From: Neisseria sp. 83E34
GTDB lineage: Bacteria; Pseudomonadota; Gammaproteobacteria; Burkholderiales; Neisseriaceae
Assembly: GCF_001308015.1 (NCBI RefSeq)
Contig: NZ_LGYH01000006.1
Span: 1-64,000, forward strand
Reading direction: 5' to 3'
Length of the DNA stretch: 64,000 nucleotides
Each line of letters begins with the position of its first letter. Positions within the stretch are counted from its first letter, which is position 1. Shown here one piece after another: positions 1 through 9,455 of the stretch. The notes beneath the pieces were generated by a model. That model was not told where the DNA came from and ran no database searches. It saw only the letters and a program-made list of their open reading frames with translations. A program made the translations under genes and the position numbers.

Positions 1-33
1 TGGTATCGTTCGCTTTGGGTCAGTTGTGTGTAG
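1..33 (+). other. Possible 3' end of an upstream gene
   Basis: Frame 1 stays open from the window edge to a TAG at 31-33, giving a ten-residue tail (WYRSLWVSCV). A terminator-like hairpin follows at 58-97, so a plus-strand transcript probably ends here. The fragment is too short to identify, and other frames are open too, so the reading frame is a guess. Confidence 0.2.
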
Positions 34-55
34 CTCATGGCAATCTTTCTTGTCA

Positions 56-97
56 GGAAAGGCCGTATGCTACCGCATACTGGCCTTTTTCTGTTGC
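56..97 (+). terminator. Rho-independent terminator
   Basis: AAGGCC-GTATGC and GCATAC-t-GGCCTT form a stem with one bulge around a 4-nt loop, followed by a T run. It points in plus orientation, so it ends a transcript entering from the left edge. It also lies downstream of minus-strand ubiJ. Confidence 0.7.
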
Positions 98-168
98 GGA
101 AAGTTGCACTTCAAATCCGAATCCGCTTAATCAGGTTAAGGCAAAAAAGATTGAGTTATAGATTTCCT

Positions 169-729
169 TTACCAATTGCGCTCCAGCTTATCCAAACGGG
201 CATGCAAACGCGCCACATCGTCACGCAAGCGGTCCACTTCATCCGCCCATTCGTCAAATTCTTCCCGCGTAATAACGGGGGCACTCTGCTCTTTTGCATA
301 ATCCGACGCCTGCCCCATCAGGCTTTGACCGATTTGTTTTAATGTCGCACCCAATTTCTGGGTTCGCATCATGATGCTGCCGGCCGCCGCATCGCCGAAT
401 ATCCGGCTCAAATCGTCGCTGGCATAATAGCGCAGGCTGCCCAAAAGCGGCAGCAGGTTGAAGCCCAATTCTTGGTCACCTTCTATGCTGAAATCGCCCA
501 CTCCCGGCATTTCCCTACGCAAGATCTTTTGCATCGCACTTTCATGAAAAGTTAACACGGTATCGGCGGGTTTATCTGATTCCACCAGAAAGCCGCGCGA
601 ATCAAATTGGCCGTGCACGCGCAAACCGGCTAAGTTCAAATCCAGTACGATGCCGTTATAGCCCGCCAATTGCGCCTGTGTTTCAGGGTTTTGTTGAATC
701 AGATGATTAATAATCGGTAAAACAAACAT
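169..729 (-). CDS. ubiJ: Ubiquinone biosynthesis accessory factor UbiJ
   Basis: This 186-residue protein has an SCP2-type lipid-binding domain (about residues 15-110) and a charged, heptad-like C-terminal helix (about 148-186, EEFDEWADEVDRLRDDVARL), the usual UbiJ architecture. UbiJ is a non-catalytic cytoplasmic factor that, with UbiK, helps the aerobic ubiquinone hydroxylase/methylase complex handle its lipid substrate. Its length is close to the family norm of about 200. It is the last gene of a minus-strand run; the next gene upstream starts 105 bp away across a single DUS at about 743. Function is inferred from fold and pattern. Confidence 0.8.
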   Translation of the reverse strand: MFVLPIINHLIQQNPETQAQLAGYNGIVLDLNLAGLRVHGQFDSRGFLVESDKPADTVLTFHESAMQKILRREMPGVGDFSIEGDQELGFNLLPLLGSLRYYASDDLSRIFGDAAAGSIMMRTQKLGATLKQIGQSLMGQASDYAKEQSAPVITREEFDEWADEVDRLRDDVARLHARLDKLERNW

Positions 730-834
730 ATATTTTCAAATCTTTCAGACAGGCATATCCGACAGCATTTCTAGCATATCAAACACACCGGTTATTCTAT
801 CGTGATAAAACTTCTGTTTTGCAAAGCTTAATCA

Positions 835-1590
835 TTAAATATCGTCAAACAGCGTACGCACTATCTTGCCGCCGCCATTACCCGTTTCAAATTCGGGAAC
901 CGGCAAGCCCAAGCTCCGGGCTTGCGCGGTATAAAATTCTCGTTTGGTAGGATGATCTTGCGCCACAATATTGCGGATGCGTATGCCGTTCGGATTCATT
1001 GCCACATTAAACAAAGCGGATACCGCTGCGTCTTGATGTACCATATTTACCCGCTGGCCAGCATTCGGTATGGCGTCACCCCGTTGCAATATGCGGTTTA
1101 AGGGATGGCGACTTGCAGAATAAAGCCCGCCCAAACGCATAATATCCACATGTTCAATTCCGCTTTGCAGAAATACGGTTTCTGCCGCCACAATTTTGCG
1201 CGCACTTTCTGTTTCAGGCTCAAGCAGGCTTTCTTCATTACATTCACGCTCTCTGCTGCCATAAACGCTGATGCTGCTGGAAAATACCAAATGCTTGATA
1301 CCATACTCTTTTGCCAAACCACACCAGTTTTTCAGACAGGCATCATAAGCAGCAAAAGGGGTAGGTGGTAATAAACAAATCCAAACTGGTTTATCCGCCC
1401 AAGTTTGATCGAATATCGAGCGGTGCTGCGCAATGTCGTTAAAATCAGCGCATTTCAAGCTGATGGGTAAATTGACATCATCGGAAGATAAATTTCTTTT
1501 TACCGCTGCTACCTGACAGCCGCTCAAATAAAGTTTCTCTGCCAACGGCCTGCCTAAATAACCCAAACCTAAAATAGCAGCATCTTGCAT
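835..1590 (-). CDS. NAD(P)-binding epimerase-like protein (YeeZ type)
   Basis: The protein is 251 residues from the chosen ATG. The N-terminus carries a Rossmann GxGxxG (G8-L-G10-YL-G13), and a later SSSISVYG stretch matches the extended SDR family. No clear YxxxK catalytic pair is visible after it, as in YeeZ-like members of unknown substrate. A TTG at 1608 abuts the pheA stop codon, but the ATG at 1590 has a good GGAAAG ribosome site 7 nt upstream and starts right before the Rossmann strand, so I prefer it. It is probably co-transcribed with pheA. A DUS at about 1331 is translated within the gene. The substrate cannot be told from sequence. Confidence 0.75.
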   Translation of the reverse strand: MQDAAILGLGYLGRPLAEKLYLSGCQVAAVKRNLSSDDVNLPISLKCADFNDIAQHRSIFDQTWADKPVWICLLPPTPFAAYDACLKNWCGLAKEYGIKHLVFSSSISVYGSRERECNEESLLEPETESARKIVAAETVFLQSGIEHVDIMRLGGLYSASRHPLNRILQRGDAIPNAGQRVNMVHQDAAVSALFNVAMNPNGIRIRNIVAQDHPTKREFYTAQARSLGLPVPEFETGNGGGKIVRTLFDDI

Positions 1591-1608
1591 AGCGCAGCTT
1601 TCCGGCAA

Positions 1609-2685
1609 TCAAATAACGGCCAGCGGGTAAGCACCCACCACTTTCACAAACACATTGCGCTCACTGAATTTTTGCAACACCGCCTGCACACGTTCTTCAT
1701 CAACATGCCCTTCGATGTCGATAAAAAACACATATTCCCACAAACCCGTTTTGCTCGGCCGGCTTTCAAATTTAGTCATCGAAATACCGCCTGCCGTGAA
1801 CGGTTCCAGCAAAGAGCTGACCGCGCCGGCCTTATTCGGCGTAGAAAACACCAGCGAAGTTTTGTCCTGCCCGCTTGGCACCGTTTCTTGATAACCCAAC
1901 ACCAAAAAGCGAGTTGTGTTGTTGGGTTCGTCTTCGATATTCGAACTGAGTTTGAGCAAGCCGTAGATTTCAGCAGCGGTTTGCCCCGCAATCGCCGCAG
2001 CCGAATCATCCAAAGATGCCAATCTTGCCGCTTCACCATTGCTGGATACCGGAATGCGCTCCACCGAATCAGGCAAATGTTTGCTCAGCCAAGCCTGACA
2101 TTGCGCCAAAGCTTGTGCATGGGCATACACTTTTTTCAAGCCCTCCATGCCTTCCCGCTTACGCAAAAGATTATGGTGAATACGCAAAATCACTTCGCCG
2201 CAAGCTTTCAACGGGCTGGCCACCAGCAAATCCAAAGTTCGGCCAACCGAACCTTCGGTTGAGTTTTCCACTGGCACCACAGCATAATCCGCCTGCTTGG
2301 CCTCCACCAAGCGCATACACTCATCCACCGTAGCACACGCCCGCGTATGGGCGGCATGACCAAAATGCTTGATAGCCGCCTGCTGGGTAAACGTACCTTC
2401 CGGGCCAAGATAAGCGATCGTTAACGGCCGCTCCACGGCCAAGCATTCGCTCATGATTTCACGGAAAAGGCGTGCAACAGATTCACCGGAAAGAGGCCCT
2501 TGGTTCAGCTCCTTAATACGCAACAAAACCTGCGCTTCCCGCTCGGGGCGATAAACCACGCCGGTGCCTTTCAATTCGCCGATTGCGCGTGCATGAGACG
2601 CCCGCCGGTTTAACAAGCTTAATATTTCTGCATCTATTTCATCAATCGCCTGCCGGTGCGGCAACAATTTTTCATCGGAAGACAT
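1609..2685 (-). CDS. pheA: Bifunctional chorismate mutase / prephenate dehydratase (P-protein)
   Basis: This 358-residue protein converts chorismate to prephenate and then phenylpyruvate in phenylalanine synthesis. Domains in order are an AroQ-type chorismate mutase (about 1-95, RQAIDEIDAEILSLLNRRA), prephenate dehydratase (about 100-275, with YLGPEGTFT, ENSTEGSVGRT and the catalytic TRF motif in NNTTRFLVLG), and an ACT regulatory domain (about 278-358) with ESRPSKTGLWEY, the phenylalanine feedback-binding motif. The length matches the family. The downstream epimerase gene follows within 20 bp. A DUS-pair terminator separates pheA from the exporter gene upstream, so pheA probably has its own promoter in the 2686-2730 gap. 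Confidence 0.95.
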   Translation of the reverse strand: MSSDEKLLPHRQAIDEIDAEILSLLNRRASHARAIGELKGTGVVYRPEREAQVLLRIKELNQGPLSGESVARLFREIMSECLAVERPLTIAYLGPEGTFTQQAAIKHFGHAAHTRACATVDECMRLVEAKQADYAVVPVENSTEGSVGRTLDLLVASPLKACGEVILRIHHNLLRKREGMEGLKKVYAHAQALAQCQAWLSKHLPDSVERIPVSSNGEAARLASLDDSAAAIAGQTAAEIYGLLKLSSNIEDEPNNTTRFLVLGYQETVPSGQDKTSLVFSTPNKAGAVSSLLEPFTAGGISMTKFESRPSKTGLWEYVFFIDIEGHVDEERVQAVLQKFSERNVFVKVVGAYPLAVI

Positions 2686-2732
2686 AAAAACTTTCTTTTA
2701 TAGGATTTTATCGTCAAGCATTTTACATGATT

Positions 2733-2764
2733 AATGCCTGTCTGAAAGCGTTCAGACAGGCATT
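2733..2764. terminator. DUS-pair hairpin terminator
   Basis: Two TG-wadDUS copies in inverted orientation (AATGCCTGTCTGAA and its complement) enclose a 4-nt loop. It lies just past the stop codon of the minus-strand exporter gene and before pheA. T-rich flanks on both sides could terminate in either direction. Confidence 0.85.
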
Positions 2765-2767
2765 TTA

Positions 2768-3985
2768 TCAATGAACACGCTTCGCCAACCAAACTTCTCG
2801 CGAATAAAACCAAAGCAAACTGATACCGCATATACTCGAAGTCAGCATCATGCCTACCATCACATGCGCTGAGCCGTCATGCAGCACCGTGGTCAGCCAG
2901 CCCATAAACGCACCGATCAAAGAACTGGAAGCCATCAGCAAAGCATTGGCCGTTCCACCCTCAGCCTTAAAATAGCTCATAAAACACGTTTGCGTATTGG
3001 CTGTGATCAAGCCTTGGGTTCCAACCGAAATCATCGCAAAGCCAACCAATAATGCCATAGGCGGCAAACCGAAACCGAACACGGACAACGCCAAACAGAT
3101 ATTGGCAAACATTTGAACCAAAACACCCCATTTCAGAATGTCTTCCGCATTTTTACCCGTTTTCAGCTGATAAGCTGTTAAACGGTTAAACGCCGCCATC
3201 ATGATAATGTTGCAGCCAAACAGCCAAGCATAAGCATGCGGGCTGACACCGTATAACTTCATATATACAAATGGCGATTCCGTGATAAATGCAAACATAG
3301 AAGAAAAGCTGAACGCTTGGAAAAACAGAAAACCTAAAGCAGGTTTGGTGCGTAAAACTTTCCGATAACGCGCCCACATATCCGCAACAAACGATCCATC
3401 GAATTTTCCACAGTGCGCCGAATGTGGCAGAAAATAATAAATCAGCGCCCAAACCAATACTGCATAAACCGTCAAAAAAGCAAAAATCAACCGCCAGCCG
3501 CCTAAAATCTGCAAAACCGAACCCAACATAGGCGCAACCAGCGGCGCGCCCATCATAATGATGCCGATTAATGCAAACATCTGTCCGGCCTGCCGCCCTT
3601 CATAATGGTCGCGCACCACAGCCCCCGCCATAACCGCCGCCATGCCCGCGCCCAAAGCCTGCACAGCCCGCAAAACCAATAACTGCTCCGCCGTTTGCAG
3701 CAAAGCCAACCCCAAACTCGCAGAAATATAAACAGCCAAACCGCTCAATGCCACAACTCTGCGCCCTTTAATATCCGAAACAGAGCCGCCTACAAACTGC
3801 CCGACAGCCACGCCCAGCAAGAATGTGCTGAGGCTTTTTTCAATCATATGGATATCTGCATTCAGCTCTTCCGAAATTTGAACCAGCGCAGGCAGATAGC
3901 CATCAACAGAAAGCGGCATCAGTGCCGTCATAGTGGCCAGTAAGAAAGCCATTTGTTTATCGGTTAAAACGCGTTTCCCTTGCAT
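2768..3985 (-). CDS. Bcr/CflA family multidrug efflux MFS transporter
   Basis: This is a 405-residue inner-membrane protein with about 12 hydrophobic segments. It has an MFS motif A-like loop after TM2 (GGSVSDIKGRRVV, about 66-78) and an N-terminal MSVDGYLPAL segment characteristic of the drug:H+ antiporter-1 Bcr/CflA group. It likely exports drugs or small metabolites by proton antiport; the substrate is not predictable. It is transcribed alone, between the ftsK terminator at 4026-4050 upstream and a DUS-pair terminator downstream. Confidence 0.85.
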   Translation of the reverse strand: MQGKRVLTDKQMAFLLATMTALMPLSVDGYLPALVQISEELNADIHMIEKSLSTFLLGVAVGQFVGGSVSDIKGRRVVALSGLAVYISASLGLALLQTAEQLLVLRAVQALGAGMAAVMAGAVVRDHYEGRQAGQMFALIGIIMMGAPLVAPMLGSVLQILGGWRLIFAFLTVYAVLVWALIYYFLPHSAHCGKFDGSFVADMWARYRKVLRTKPALGFLFFQAFSFSSMFAFITESPFVYMKLYGVSPHAYAWLFGCNIIMMAAFNRLTAYQLKTGKNAEDILKWGVLVQMFANICLALSVFGFGLPPMALLVGFAMISVGTQGLITANTQTCFMSYFKAEGGTANALLMASSSLIGAFMGWLTTVLHDGSAHVMVGMMLTSSICGISLLWFYSREVWLAKRVH

Positions 3986-4025
3986 TTATGTCTCTTTATA
4001 TAAAAATTATGCGGTGAATCAAAAG

Positions 4026-4050
4026 CAAACCGCCTTTTCAGGCGGCTTTG
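4026..4050 (-). terminator. Rho-independent terminator after ftsK
   Basis: CCGCC and GGCGG pair around a 6-nt loop, with the stem extended by AAA/TTT past a one-base bulge, and a short T-rich run follows on the minus strand. It is not DUS-based, unlike most terminators here. Between it and the ftsK stop (4051-4192) I see only AT-rich sequence. Confidence 0.6.
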
Positions 4051-4192
4051 ATCGATTACTAAACTTACTTTTCTAACCTAATATGGCAAGAAAACTCAAC
4101 AATTCATTACAGCGTTGCTTTGGTTTGACTGAAGATTGAATTTTTCAGCTGCTGAGTTTATCAAAATTTTCTTACCAAAAATTCAATCCAAA

Positions 4193-7100
4193 TCAATCCA
4201 AATGCGCCGAACTCTGCACCAGAATGGTTCGCTTGCCGTTTGGTTCGGCCGGTGAAATCACACCATTGGCTTCCATCATGTCAAACAACGTAGCCGCGCG
4301 GTTATAACCTATACGCAAATGGCGTTGGAGATTAGAGATGCTCGGCTTCTGAGTTTTAAGAATGGTTGCGACCGCTTCATCATAAAGTTCGTCACGGTCG
4401 TTATTGCCGCCCGGCGCATTGCTAAATATGTCATCACCGGCCGCTCCTGCGCTCAAAATATCATCAATATAATCCGGTTCACCGAATTGCTTCAGGTATT
4501 CGGCCACGGCATGCACTTCACTGTCCTGCACAAAAGCGCCGTGAACACGCTTCGGATAGCCTGTACCCGGCGGCAGGAATAACATATCGCCTTGCCCAAG
4601 CAGGTTTTCTGCACCCATTTGGTCGAGAATGGTGCGGCTATCCACTTTACTTGACACTTGGAATGCGATGCGCGTGGGAATATTGGCTTTAATCAGCCCC
4701 GTAATCACATCCACGCTCGGACGTTGAGTTGCCAAAATCAGATGGATACCGGCTGCGCGTGCTTTTTGTGCGAGGCGGGCAATCAACTCTTCGATTTTCT
4801 TACCCGCCGTCATCATCAAATCGGCAAACTCATCGACCACCACCACAATAAACGGCAGTTTTTCCAACGGTTCCGGATCGTCCGGCGTGAGTGTGAACGG
4901 ATTGGTAATTTTTTCGCCGCGCGCTGCCGCTTCGGCAATTTTTTGGTTAAATCCGGCCAGATTGCGCACACCGAAATGGCTCATCAGGCGGTAACGTTTT
5001 TCCATTTCGTTTACACACCAGTTCAACGCATTAGCAGCCAGTTTCATATCGGTTACCACCGGCGCCAGCAAATGCGGTATCCCTTCATAAATGCTCAATT
5101 CCAGCATTTTCGGGTCTATCATAATCATGCGCACATCTTCGGGCGATGCTTTGAACAACATGGAAAGAATCATGGCGTTCACACCCACCGATTTACCCGA
5201 GCCGGTTGTACCCGCCACCAGCAGATGCGGCGCTTTAGCCAAATCGGTTACCACCGGCTGCCCGGTGATATCCTGCCCTAAGGCTAGCGTCAGTTTGGAG
5301 GCGCTGTCGCGGAAAGCGGGGGAATTGAAAATTTCGCTCAACCGAATAACTTGGCGGCGCGGATTAGGCAATTCCAAACCCATACAGGTTTTACCCGGAA
5401 TGGTTTCCACCACCCGTATAGAAGCCACACCAAGCGAGCGGGCAAGATCTTTTTCCAAGTTCAATACGGCATTACCGCGAACACCTACGTCCGGCTCGAT
5501 TTCATAGCGCGTAATCACTGGGCCGGCATAAGCATCCAGCACTTTAACTTTAACTTTAAATTCAGCCAGCTTTTCTTCGATGGTTATGCTGTTTTCCAGC
5601 AATGCTTCTTCGCTCTGCGTTGCTGCCGCATCAAACTGCGGTGGCAACAACAAAGACACATCCGGCAGAACCATGCCTGTCTGAAAAACTGTTTCATGAT
5701 GTTGTAATTGCGGCTGCGGCACGCTGTTGCAAATCTGCTCAGGCATGGTATTTTCAGACAGGCCTGTCTGGCGTTCCACATTGATTGTATTATTTTCTGC
5801 TGTCTGACCAACCTCTGCATCATAAACCGGCTGCGCTATTTCCGGTGCCGACTCACTGATTAAACGCTCACGAATCAATGAATCGGGAGAATCAGTAATG
5901 TGTGCATTCACCACAGGTGCAGGAGCAGCCATCTGCAAAGGCTGGGTATCGCGGTTAAATACCGGTGGTTCAGGAATATCCACAACCGGCTTAGGCGTTT
6001 CAGGCACAGGCGGAGGCTCCACCACCGTAGCATTCGGTGCGGGCGGTGTGTTGATCACCGGTTGCACAGGCTTCTCAATATTACGGGCTTGATAAAGCGG
6101 CACGGAAGCCGGTTTGTTTAAACCGGCAGCGACCATAGGACGGGGCCGTTGAACTTGTGTCAGCTGAGCCTGCTCGATGCGCGTGGTTTCCGGTATTACG
6201 CTCTCATGCACGGCACTGCTGGCTCTGCGGAAGCGACGCCCCGCAGGCAGGCCGTTGCGTACGCTATTGAAAAAGATTTCTTCCAAAGGAATAACATCGG
6301 GATTGGGCTGGTTCTGACTCTCACCAAGGATTTGTGCATGGCGGCGGTTATAATGGGAAATACGCTGCCATTGCAGATTAGTTTGAATATCTGTTGCATC
6401 GATTACCGTATGTTTAGGCGGCAAATGACGAACCTCATGCGCCTCCGGACGATAATTTTCAATATACAGTTTATTGACTTCCGCCAAAGTTCTAGCTCGG
6501 GTGCGCATAACGGCGGGATCGTCCAGCGTAATGGTTTTTCTTGGTTCTGACGATTTCAAACGCTCATCATTGGCAGCTTGGGAAACTTGCAAATGCTCAG
6601 GCTCGTCTATCCACGGGCTGCGGGTAGCCTCTTCCAATGTAATCACAGGTAAATCCGCCGCAGGTTTATGCGGCTTGCGCAACATTTGCGGATCCATGTC
6701 GAAATCTATAATCTTCGGCACGGCACGCGGCATTGCACGGCCGGATATAAATTCGTCAAAAGCGGCATGCTGTTTTTCTGCCTGCTCTTCTTCATGTTCG
6801 GCCAAATAAGAAGCAATCGAAAGCGTGTTGCTGGAAGTGTGCACGGGATTGCGACCGAGCATCTGCCGCAAACGGTCGGCGGCTTGCGTGCTGCTGCTTT
6901 CCATATCGGGGACTTCGGCAAAACCAGTTTCACGATTTTGCGTATCTGCAAAAATAGGTAGCTCATCCAACTTACCTTGCTCTTCCGGATTGAGCTTACC
7001 CATCAACGCATCCAGCTTACGCACCCGTTTAGGTGCAATTTCCCTTAATTTTTCAACTGTCCGCTCATATACAGCCTGACTTGCTTCTGCTGCTTTACGG

Positions 7101-7303
7101 GTATCACGGCTGTTTTGCAGATTGGGGCCGGCGCCTCTGATTTCTTTGGCTTCTCTGACATTATCCGGCAAATCGGGGCGCTCGTTTTCGTGGCGGCGCA
7201 GATAGGTCATTTCCATCTGCCACTCGCGCTCCTGGCGCTGGCGGAACCATAACAGGCCGCCTATCGCCGCGATGAGAATAATGAGTAAAACAGTCCATAA
7301 CAT
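4193..7303 (-). CDS. ftsK: DNA translocase FtsK (single membrane segment form)
   Basis: This is a 1036-residue septal DNA pump that clears chromosome termini and activates XerCD. The N-terminus has one hydrophobic segment (about 2-20) rather than the four of E. coli FtsK. A long charged and then proline-rich linker follows (about 40-560, [20 protein letters not shown] near 420). The motor has a Walker A (GTTGSGKS, about 697-704) and Walker B ([11 protein letters not shown], about 820-830). The last 65 or so residues are the winged-helix gamma domain that reads KOPS. Two DUS fall in the linker: a single copy at about 5673 and a head-to-head core palindrome at 5755-5770. Some Neisseria, as I recall, carry two FtsK paralogues; this would be the long one. 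Confidence 0.9.
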   Translation of the reverse strand: MLWTVLLIILIAAIGGLLWFRQRQEREWQMEMTYLRRHENERPDLPDNVREAKEIRGAGPNLQNSRDTRKAAEASQAVYERTVEKLREIAPKRVRKLDALMGKLNPEEQGKLDELPIFADTQNRETGFAEVPDMESSSTQAADRLRQMLGRNPVHTSSNTLSIASYLAEHEEEQAEKQHAAFDEFISGRAMPRAVPKIIDFDMDPQMLRKPHKPAADLPVITLEEATRSPWIDEPEHLQVSQAANDERLKSSEPRKTITLDDPAVMRTRARTLAEVNKLYIENYRPEAHEVRHLPPKHTVIDATDIQTNLQWQRISHYNRRHAQILGESQNQPNPDVIPLEEIFFNSVRNGLPAGRRFRRASSAVHESVIPETTRIEQAQLTQVQRPRPMVAAGLNKPASVPLYQARNIEKPVQPVINTPPAPNATVVEPPPVPETPKPVVDIPEPPVFNRDTQPLQMAAPAPVVNAHITDSPDSLIRERLISESAPEIAQPVYDAEVGQTAENNTINVERQTGLSENTMPEQICNSVPQPQLQHHETVFQTGMVLPDVSLLLPPQFDAAATQSEEALLENSITIEEKLAEFKVKVKVLDAYAGPVITRYEIEPDVGVRGNAVLNLEKDLARSLGVASIRVVETIPGKTCMGLELPNPRRQVIRLSEIFNSPAFRDSASKLTLALGQDITGQPVVTDLAKAPHLLVAGTTGSGKSVGVNAMILSMLFKASPEDVRMIMIDPKMLELSIYEGIPHLLAPVVTDMKLAANALNWCVNEMEKRYRLMSHFGVRNLAGFNQKIAEAAARGEKITNPFTLTPDDPEPLEKLPFIVVVVDEFADLMMTAGKKIEELIARLAQKARAAGIHLILATQRPSVDVITGLIKANIPTRIAFQVSSKVDSRTILDQMGAENLLGQGDMLFLPPGTGYPKRVHGAFVQDSEVHAVAEYLKQFGEPDYIDDILSAGAAGDDIFSNAPGGNNDRDELYDEAVATILKTQKPSISNLQRHLRIGYNRAATLFDMMEANGVISPAEPNGKRTILVQSSAHLD

Positions 7304-7627
7304 ACAAAAGCAGCCTTCGCTCGGTTTTCTTGCAAAGCGGCTATTTTAACGTGTTTTTAGGTTTTCTTCTATTGATTGCGTAGGTAAAACAATATGCAAA
7401 GAAACATTCTTTCAGACAGGCACTCTGACATCTTTGCCAAACTATCAGGTATAAAAGCGGCTCGAAGTATCTAGCCCATATGGACCGCCCGATAAGTGCG
7501 GGCATATCATCCATCATACAAAACCGAATGCGCGAGTGATGCATCCACACCAAAATCCGCCGCAAATGGTGTTTGCAAAAGTCTCAATCTTTGTATAATG
7601 CGCCCATATCGAAAATAAGGTTAGGTT
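7304..7627. other. Intergenic region between divergent ftsK and the CbiM-like gene
   Basis: A 324-bp gap with no convincing gene. An open frame on the minus strand (7341-7565) contains a translated DUS and no family features. The gap holds one DUS at about 7407 and a promoter candidate for the rightward gene at 7572-7599. It presumably also carries the ftsK promoter. Confidence 0.5.
7572..7599 (+). promoter_or_regulatory. Sigma-70-like promoter candidate
   Basis: TTTGCA (7572-7577) and a perfect TATAAT (7594-7599) are separated by 16 bp. The start codon of the downstream gene is 28 bp after the -10 box. The -35 is weak, so the call rests on the -10 and the position. Confidence 0.5.
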
Positions 7628-8317
7628 ATGAATTTTTCTGCCGAATGGTTTGAACTTACATGGCTTTATGCTGCCGGTTGTGTGCTTTTTTTAGTGCTGG
7701 CTGTAACCGCAAAAAAAGCATGGGCAGTGTTGCAATACCGGCCGCGCGTAGCGGCTGCGGCACTCATATGGCTGGCTTTGCTTTGGATTCTTCGTGCCGG
7801 TATAGACAGCGGGCAGCTGAGCGGCATGAACTATCATTTGATCGGCATGAGCCTGGTAACACTAATGTTGGGCGCTCCTGCTGCATTTTGGCTCGCAACC
7901 CTGCTTTTTTTGCCCTATTTGATTATCACAGGCGGTGTATCAAGCTCTGTCGTATTTGCCATCAATGCCCTTTTGCTTTTACTACCACCTGTTTTGATAT
8001 GCCGCCTACTGCTGACTTTGGTACAGCGCTATCTGCCTCCTAATCTCTTTATCTATATTTTTGTAAACGGGTTTATTGCCGCAGCTATCGGCATGCTGTT
8101 TACCGGTGCACTGATTGTAACGGCTTTGGAGCATTCGCTTGCTTTCCCGGGCGTTTCACTCTGGGATGCTTCGTTCAAAGTCTTTTTTCTGATTGCCTGG
8201 GGAGAAGCATTTCTAAGCGGTATTCTGGCAGCCATTTTCGTAGCGCTTGCTCCCTCAATGCTGGCAACATTCGACGATACCCGTTATTTAAACCGCAAGG
8301 CAGACATCTGGAAATAA
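7628..8317 (+). CDS. CbiM-like energy-coupling factor family membrane protein
   Basis: This 229-residue integral membrane protein has six or seven hydrophobic segments. The pattern (AGIDSGQLSGMNYHLIGMSLVTLMLGAPAAFWLATL) resembles the CbiM/ECF S-component-like group, which bind small substrates such as metal ions or vitamins. No ECF ATPase or T-component lies next to it, so whether it transports and what is unknown. An AAGG ribosome site precedes the ATG. The gene stands alone and converges on plsY across a hairpin at 8321-8354. Confidence 0.55.
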   Translation: MNFSAEWFELTWLYAAGCVLFLVLAVTAKKAWAVLQYRPRVAAAALIWLALLWILRAGIDSGQLSGMNYHLIGMSLVTLMLGAPAAFWLATLLFLPYLIITGGVSSSVVFAINALLLLLPPVLICRLLLTLVQRYLPPNLFIYIFVNGFIAAAIGMLFTGALIVTALEHSLAFPGVSLWDASFKVFFLIAWGEAFLSGILAAIFVALAPSMLATFDDTRYLNRKADIWK

Positions 8318-8320
8318 AAT

Positions 8321-8354
8321 AATGCCAGTCTGAAAAGTTTTTCAGACTGGCATT
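8321..8354. terminator. Bidirectional terminator built from a variant DUS pair
   Basis: The arms read AATGCCAGTCTGAAAA and its exact complement, so the usual CTGTCTGAA core carries a T-to-A change in both arms that keeps pairing intact. It lies between two convergent genes and is flanked by A/T runs. Confidence 0.85.
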
Positions 8355-8381
8355 ATTGATCACACTACAGATCAATCAATA

Positions 8382-8990
8382 TCATTCCGCTTTGTCACCG
8401 ATTTTGCTCTCTTCGCCCTTTATCAGCTTTTCGATATTGCTTTTGTGCCTGAACAAAACCAACAAGGCAATAATCAGTGCCGCCCACTTCCATGAACCAT
8501 AAGGCATCAGAAAATACGCAGCAATCGGGCTAACAAGCGTTGCAGTTAATGCGGCCAGAGAAGACACTTTAAAGCCCAAAGCCATCACCATCCATACAGC
8601 CGCACACACCAATGCTGTCGGCCAAGAAAGTGCCAGCAAAACCCCCAGTGCCGTCGCCACACCTTTTCCGCCTTTAAACCCGAAAAACACCGGCCACATG
8701 TGCCCTACCAGCGCCGCCACCGCTACTCCGGCGATAGTGGCGTTACTTAAGCCCAAACTATCTTGCAACGCAAGAGCCAACCACACTGCAACCAAGCCTT
8801 TAAGCGCATCACCCAAAAGTGTTAAGGCTGCTGCCTTTTTTTTGCCGCTGCGTAATACATTGGTCGCCCCCGGATTACCCGAACCATAAGTACGCGGATC
8901 ATCCATACCGTAAAGTTTCGACACAATTACCGCAAAAGAAAGTGATCCGATCAGATAAGCCGCAATTACGGCCAGTAAATTTGCCAACAT
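8382..8990 (-). CDS. plsY: Glycerol-3-phosphate acyltransferase PlsY
   Basis: This 202-residue inner-membrane enzyme transfers the acyl group of acyl-phosphate (made by PlsX) to glycerol-3-phosphate, the first step of phospholipid synthesis. It has about five membrane segments and the conserved PlsY motifs GSGNPGATNVLR (about 36-47) and KGGKGVATALG (about 106-116). Length is typical. It is divergent from folB with a 60-bp shared upstream region. The pairing of plsY with folB is common in proteobacteria. Confidence 0.95.
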   Translation of the reverse strand: MLANLLAVIAAYLIGSLSFAVIVSKLYGMDDPRTYGSGNPGATNVLRSGKKKAAALTLLGDALKGLVAVWLALALQDSLGLSNATIAGVAVAALVGHMWPVFFGFKGGKGVATALGVLLALSWPTALVCAAVWMVMALGFKVSSLAALTATLVSPIAAYFLMPYGSWKWAALIIALLVLFRHKSNIEKLIKGEESKIGDKAE

Positions 8991-9050
8991 AATGATGGTT
9001 TGCTTTAGAATAAGACCACGTCATTCTAACTGAAACGGTTGAAAAACAAA

Positions 9051-9401
9051 ATGGATAAAATCTTCTTGCACGGCATGAAAGCCGATACCCTGATCGGTGT
9101 ATATGCCTGGGAGCGCGAACAAAAACAAACTTTGCTTTTCGATTTGGATATAGGTGTCCCGAAACAATCCGCAATCTCCGATAACATTGCCGATACCATA
9201 CATTATGCAGACGTCTGCCAAGCTATCCGCCACAGTTTAGACAGCCAGAATTTCATGTTGCTTGAAGCCTTAGCCGAGCATGTGGCCGAACTGGTTTTAC
9301 AAGATTTCGGCGCATTGTGGGTGCGTGTTCGCGTGGTCAAACCCGGCATTTTGCAAGGGGTAAGGGAGACAGGTGTAGAAATAGAGCGCACAGCGGAATA
9401 A
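9051..9401 (+). CDS. folB: Dihydroneopterin aldolase FolB
   Basis: This 116-residue cytoplasmic enzyme cleaves dihydroneopterin to 6-hydroxymethyl-dihydropterin and glycolaldehyde in folate synthesis. The family pattern is clear: IFLHGMKADTLIGVYAWEREQKQTLLFD at the start, then IHYADVCQAI, LLEALAEHVAELVL and VVKPGIL with the conserved lysine. The ATG at 9051 is chosen over a TTG at 9039 because homologues start M-D-x-(I/V)-F; the ribosome site is weak for either. It ends before a DUS-pair terminator. Confidence 0.93.
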   Translation: MDKIFLHGMKADTLIGVYAWEREQKQTLLFDLDIGVPKQSAISDNIADTIHYADVCQAIRHSLDSQNFMLLEALAEHVAELVLQDFGALWVRVRVVKPGILQGVRETGVEIERTAE

Positions 9402-9412
9402 TCAGCTTAACT

Positions 9413-9455
9413 AATGCCTGTCTGAAACCGCCCAGGTGGTTTTCAGACAGGCATT
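9413..9455. terminator. DUS-pair terminator after folB
   Basis: An inverted pair of TGCCTGTCTGAAA with a 14-nt interior that itself partly pairs (CC-GCCCAGGT-GG). It lies just after the folB stop. Confidence 0.8.

Noticed and set aside
7341-7565. A 74-codon minus-strand frame upstream of ftsK.
   Set aside because: It reads through a DUS (SACLKECF) and has no ribosome site or family pattern; it lies in a promoter gap.
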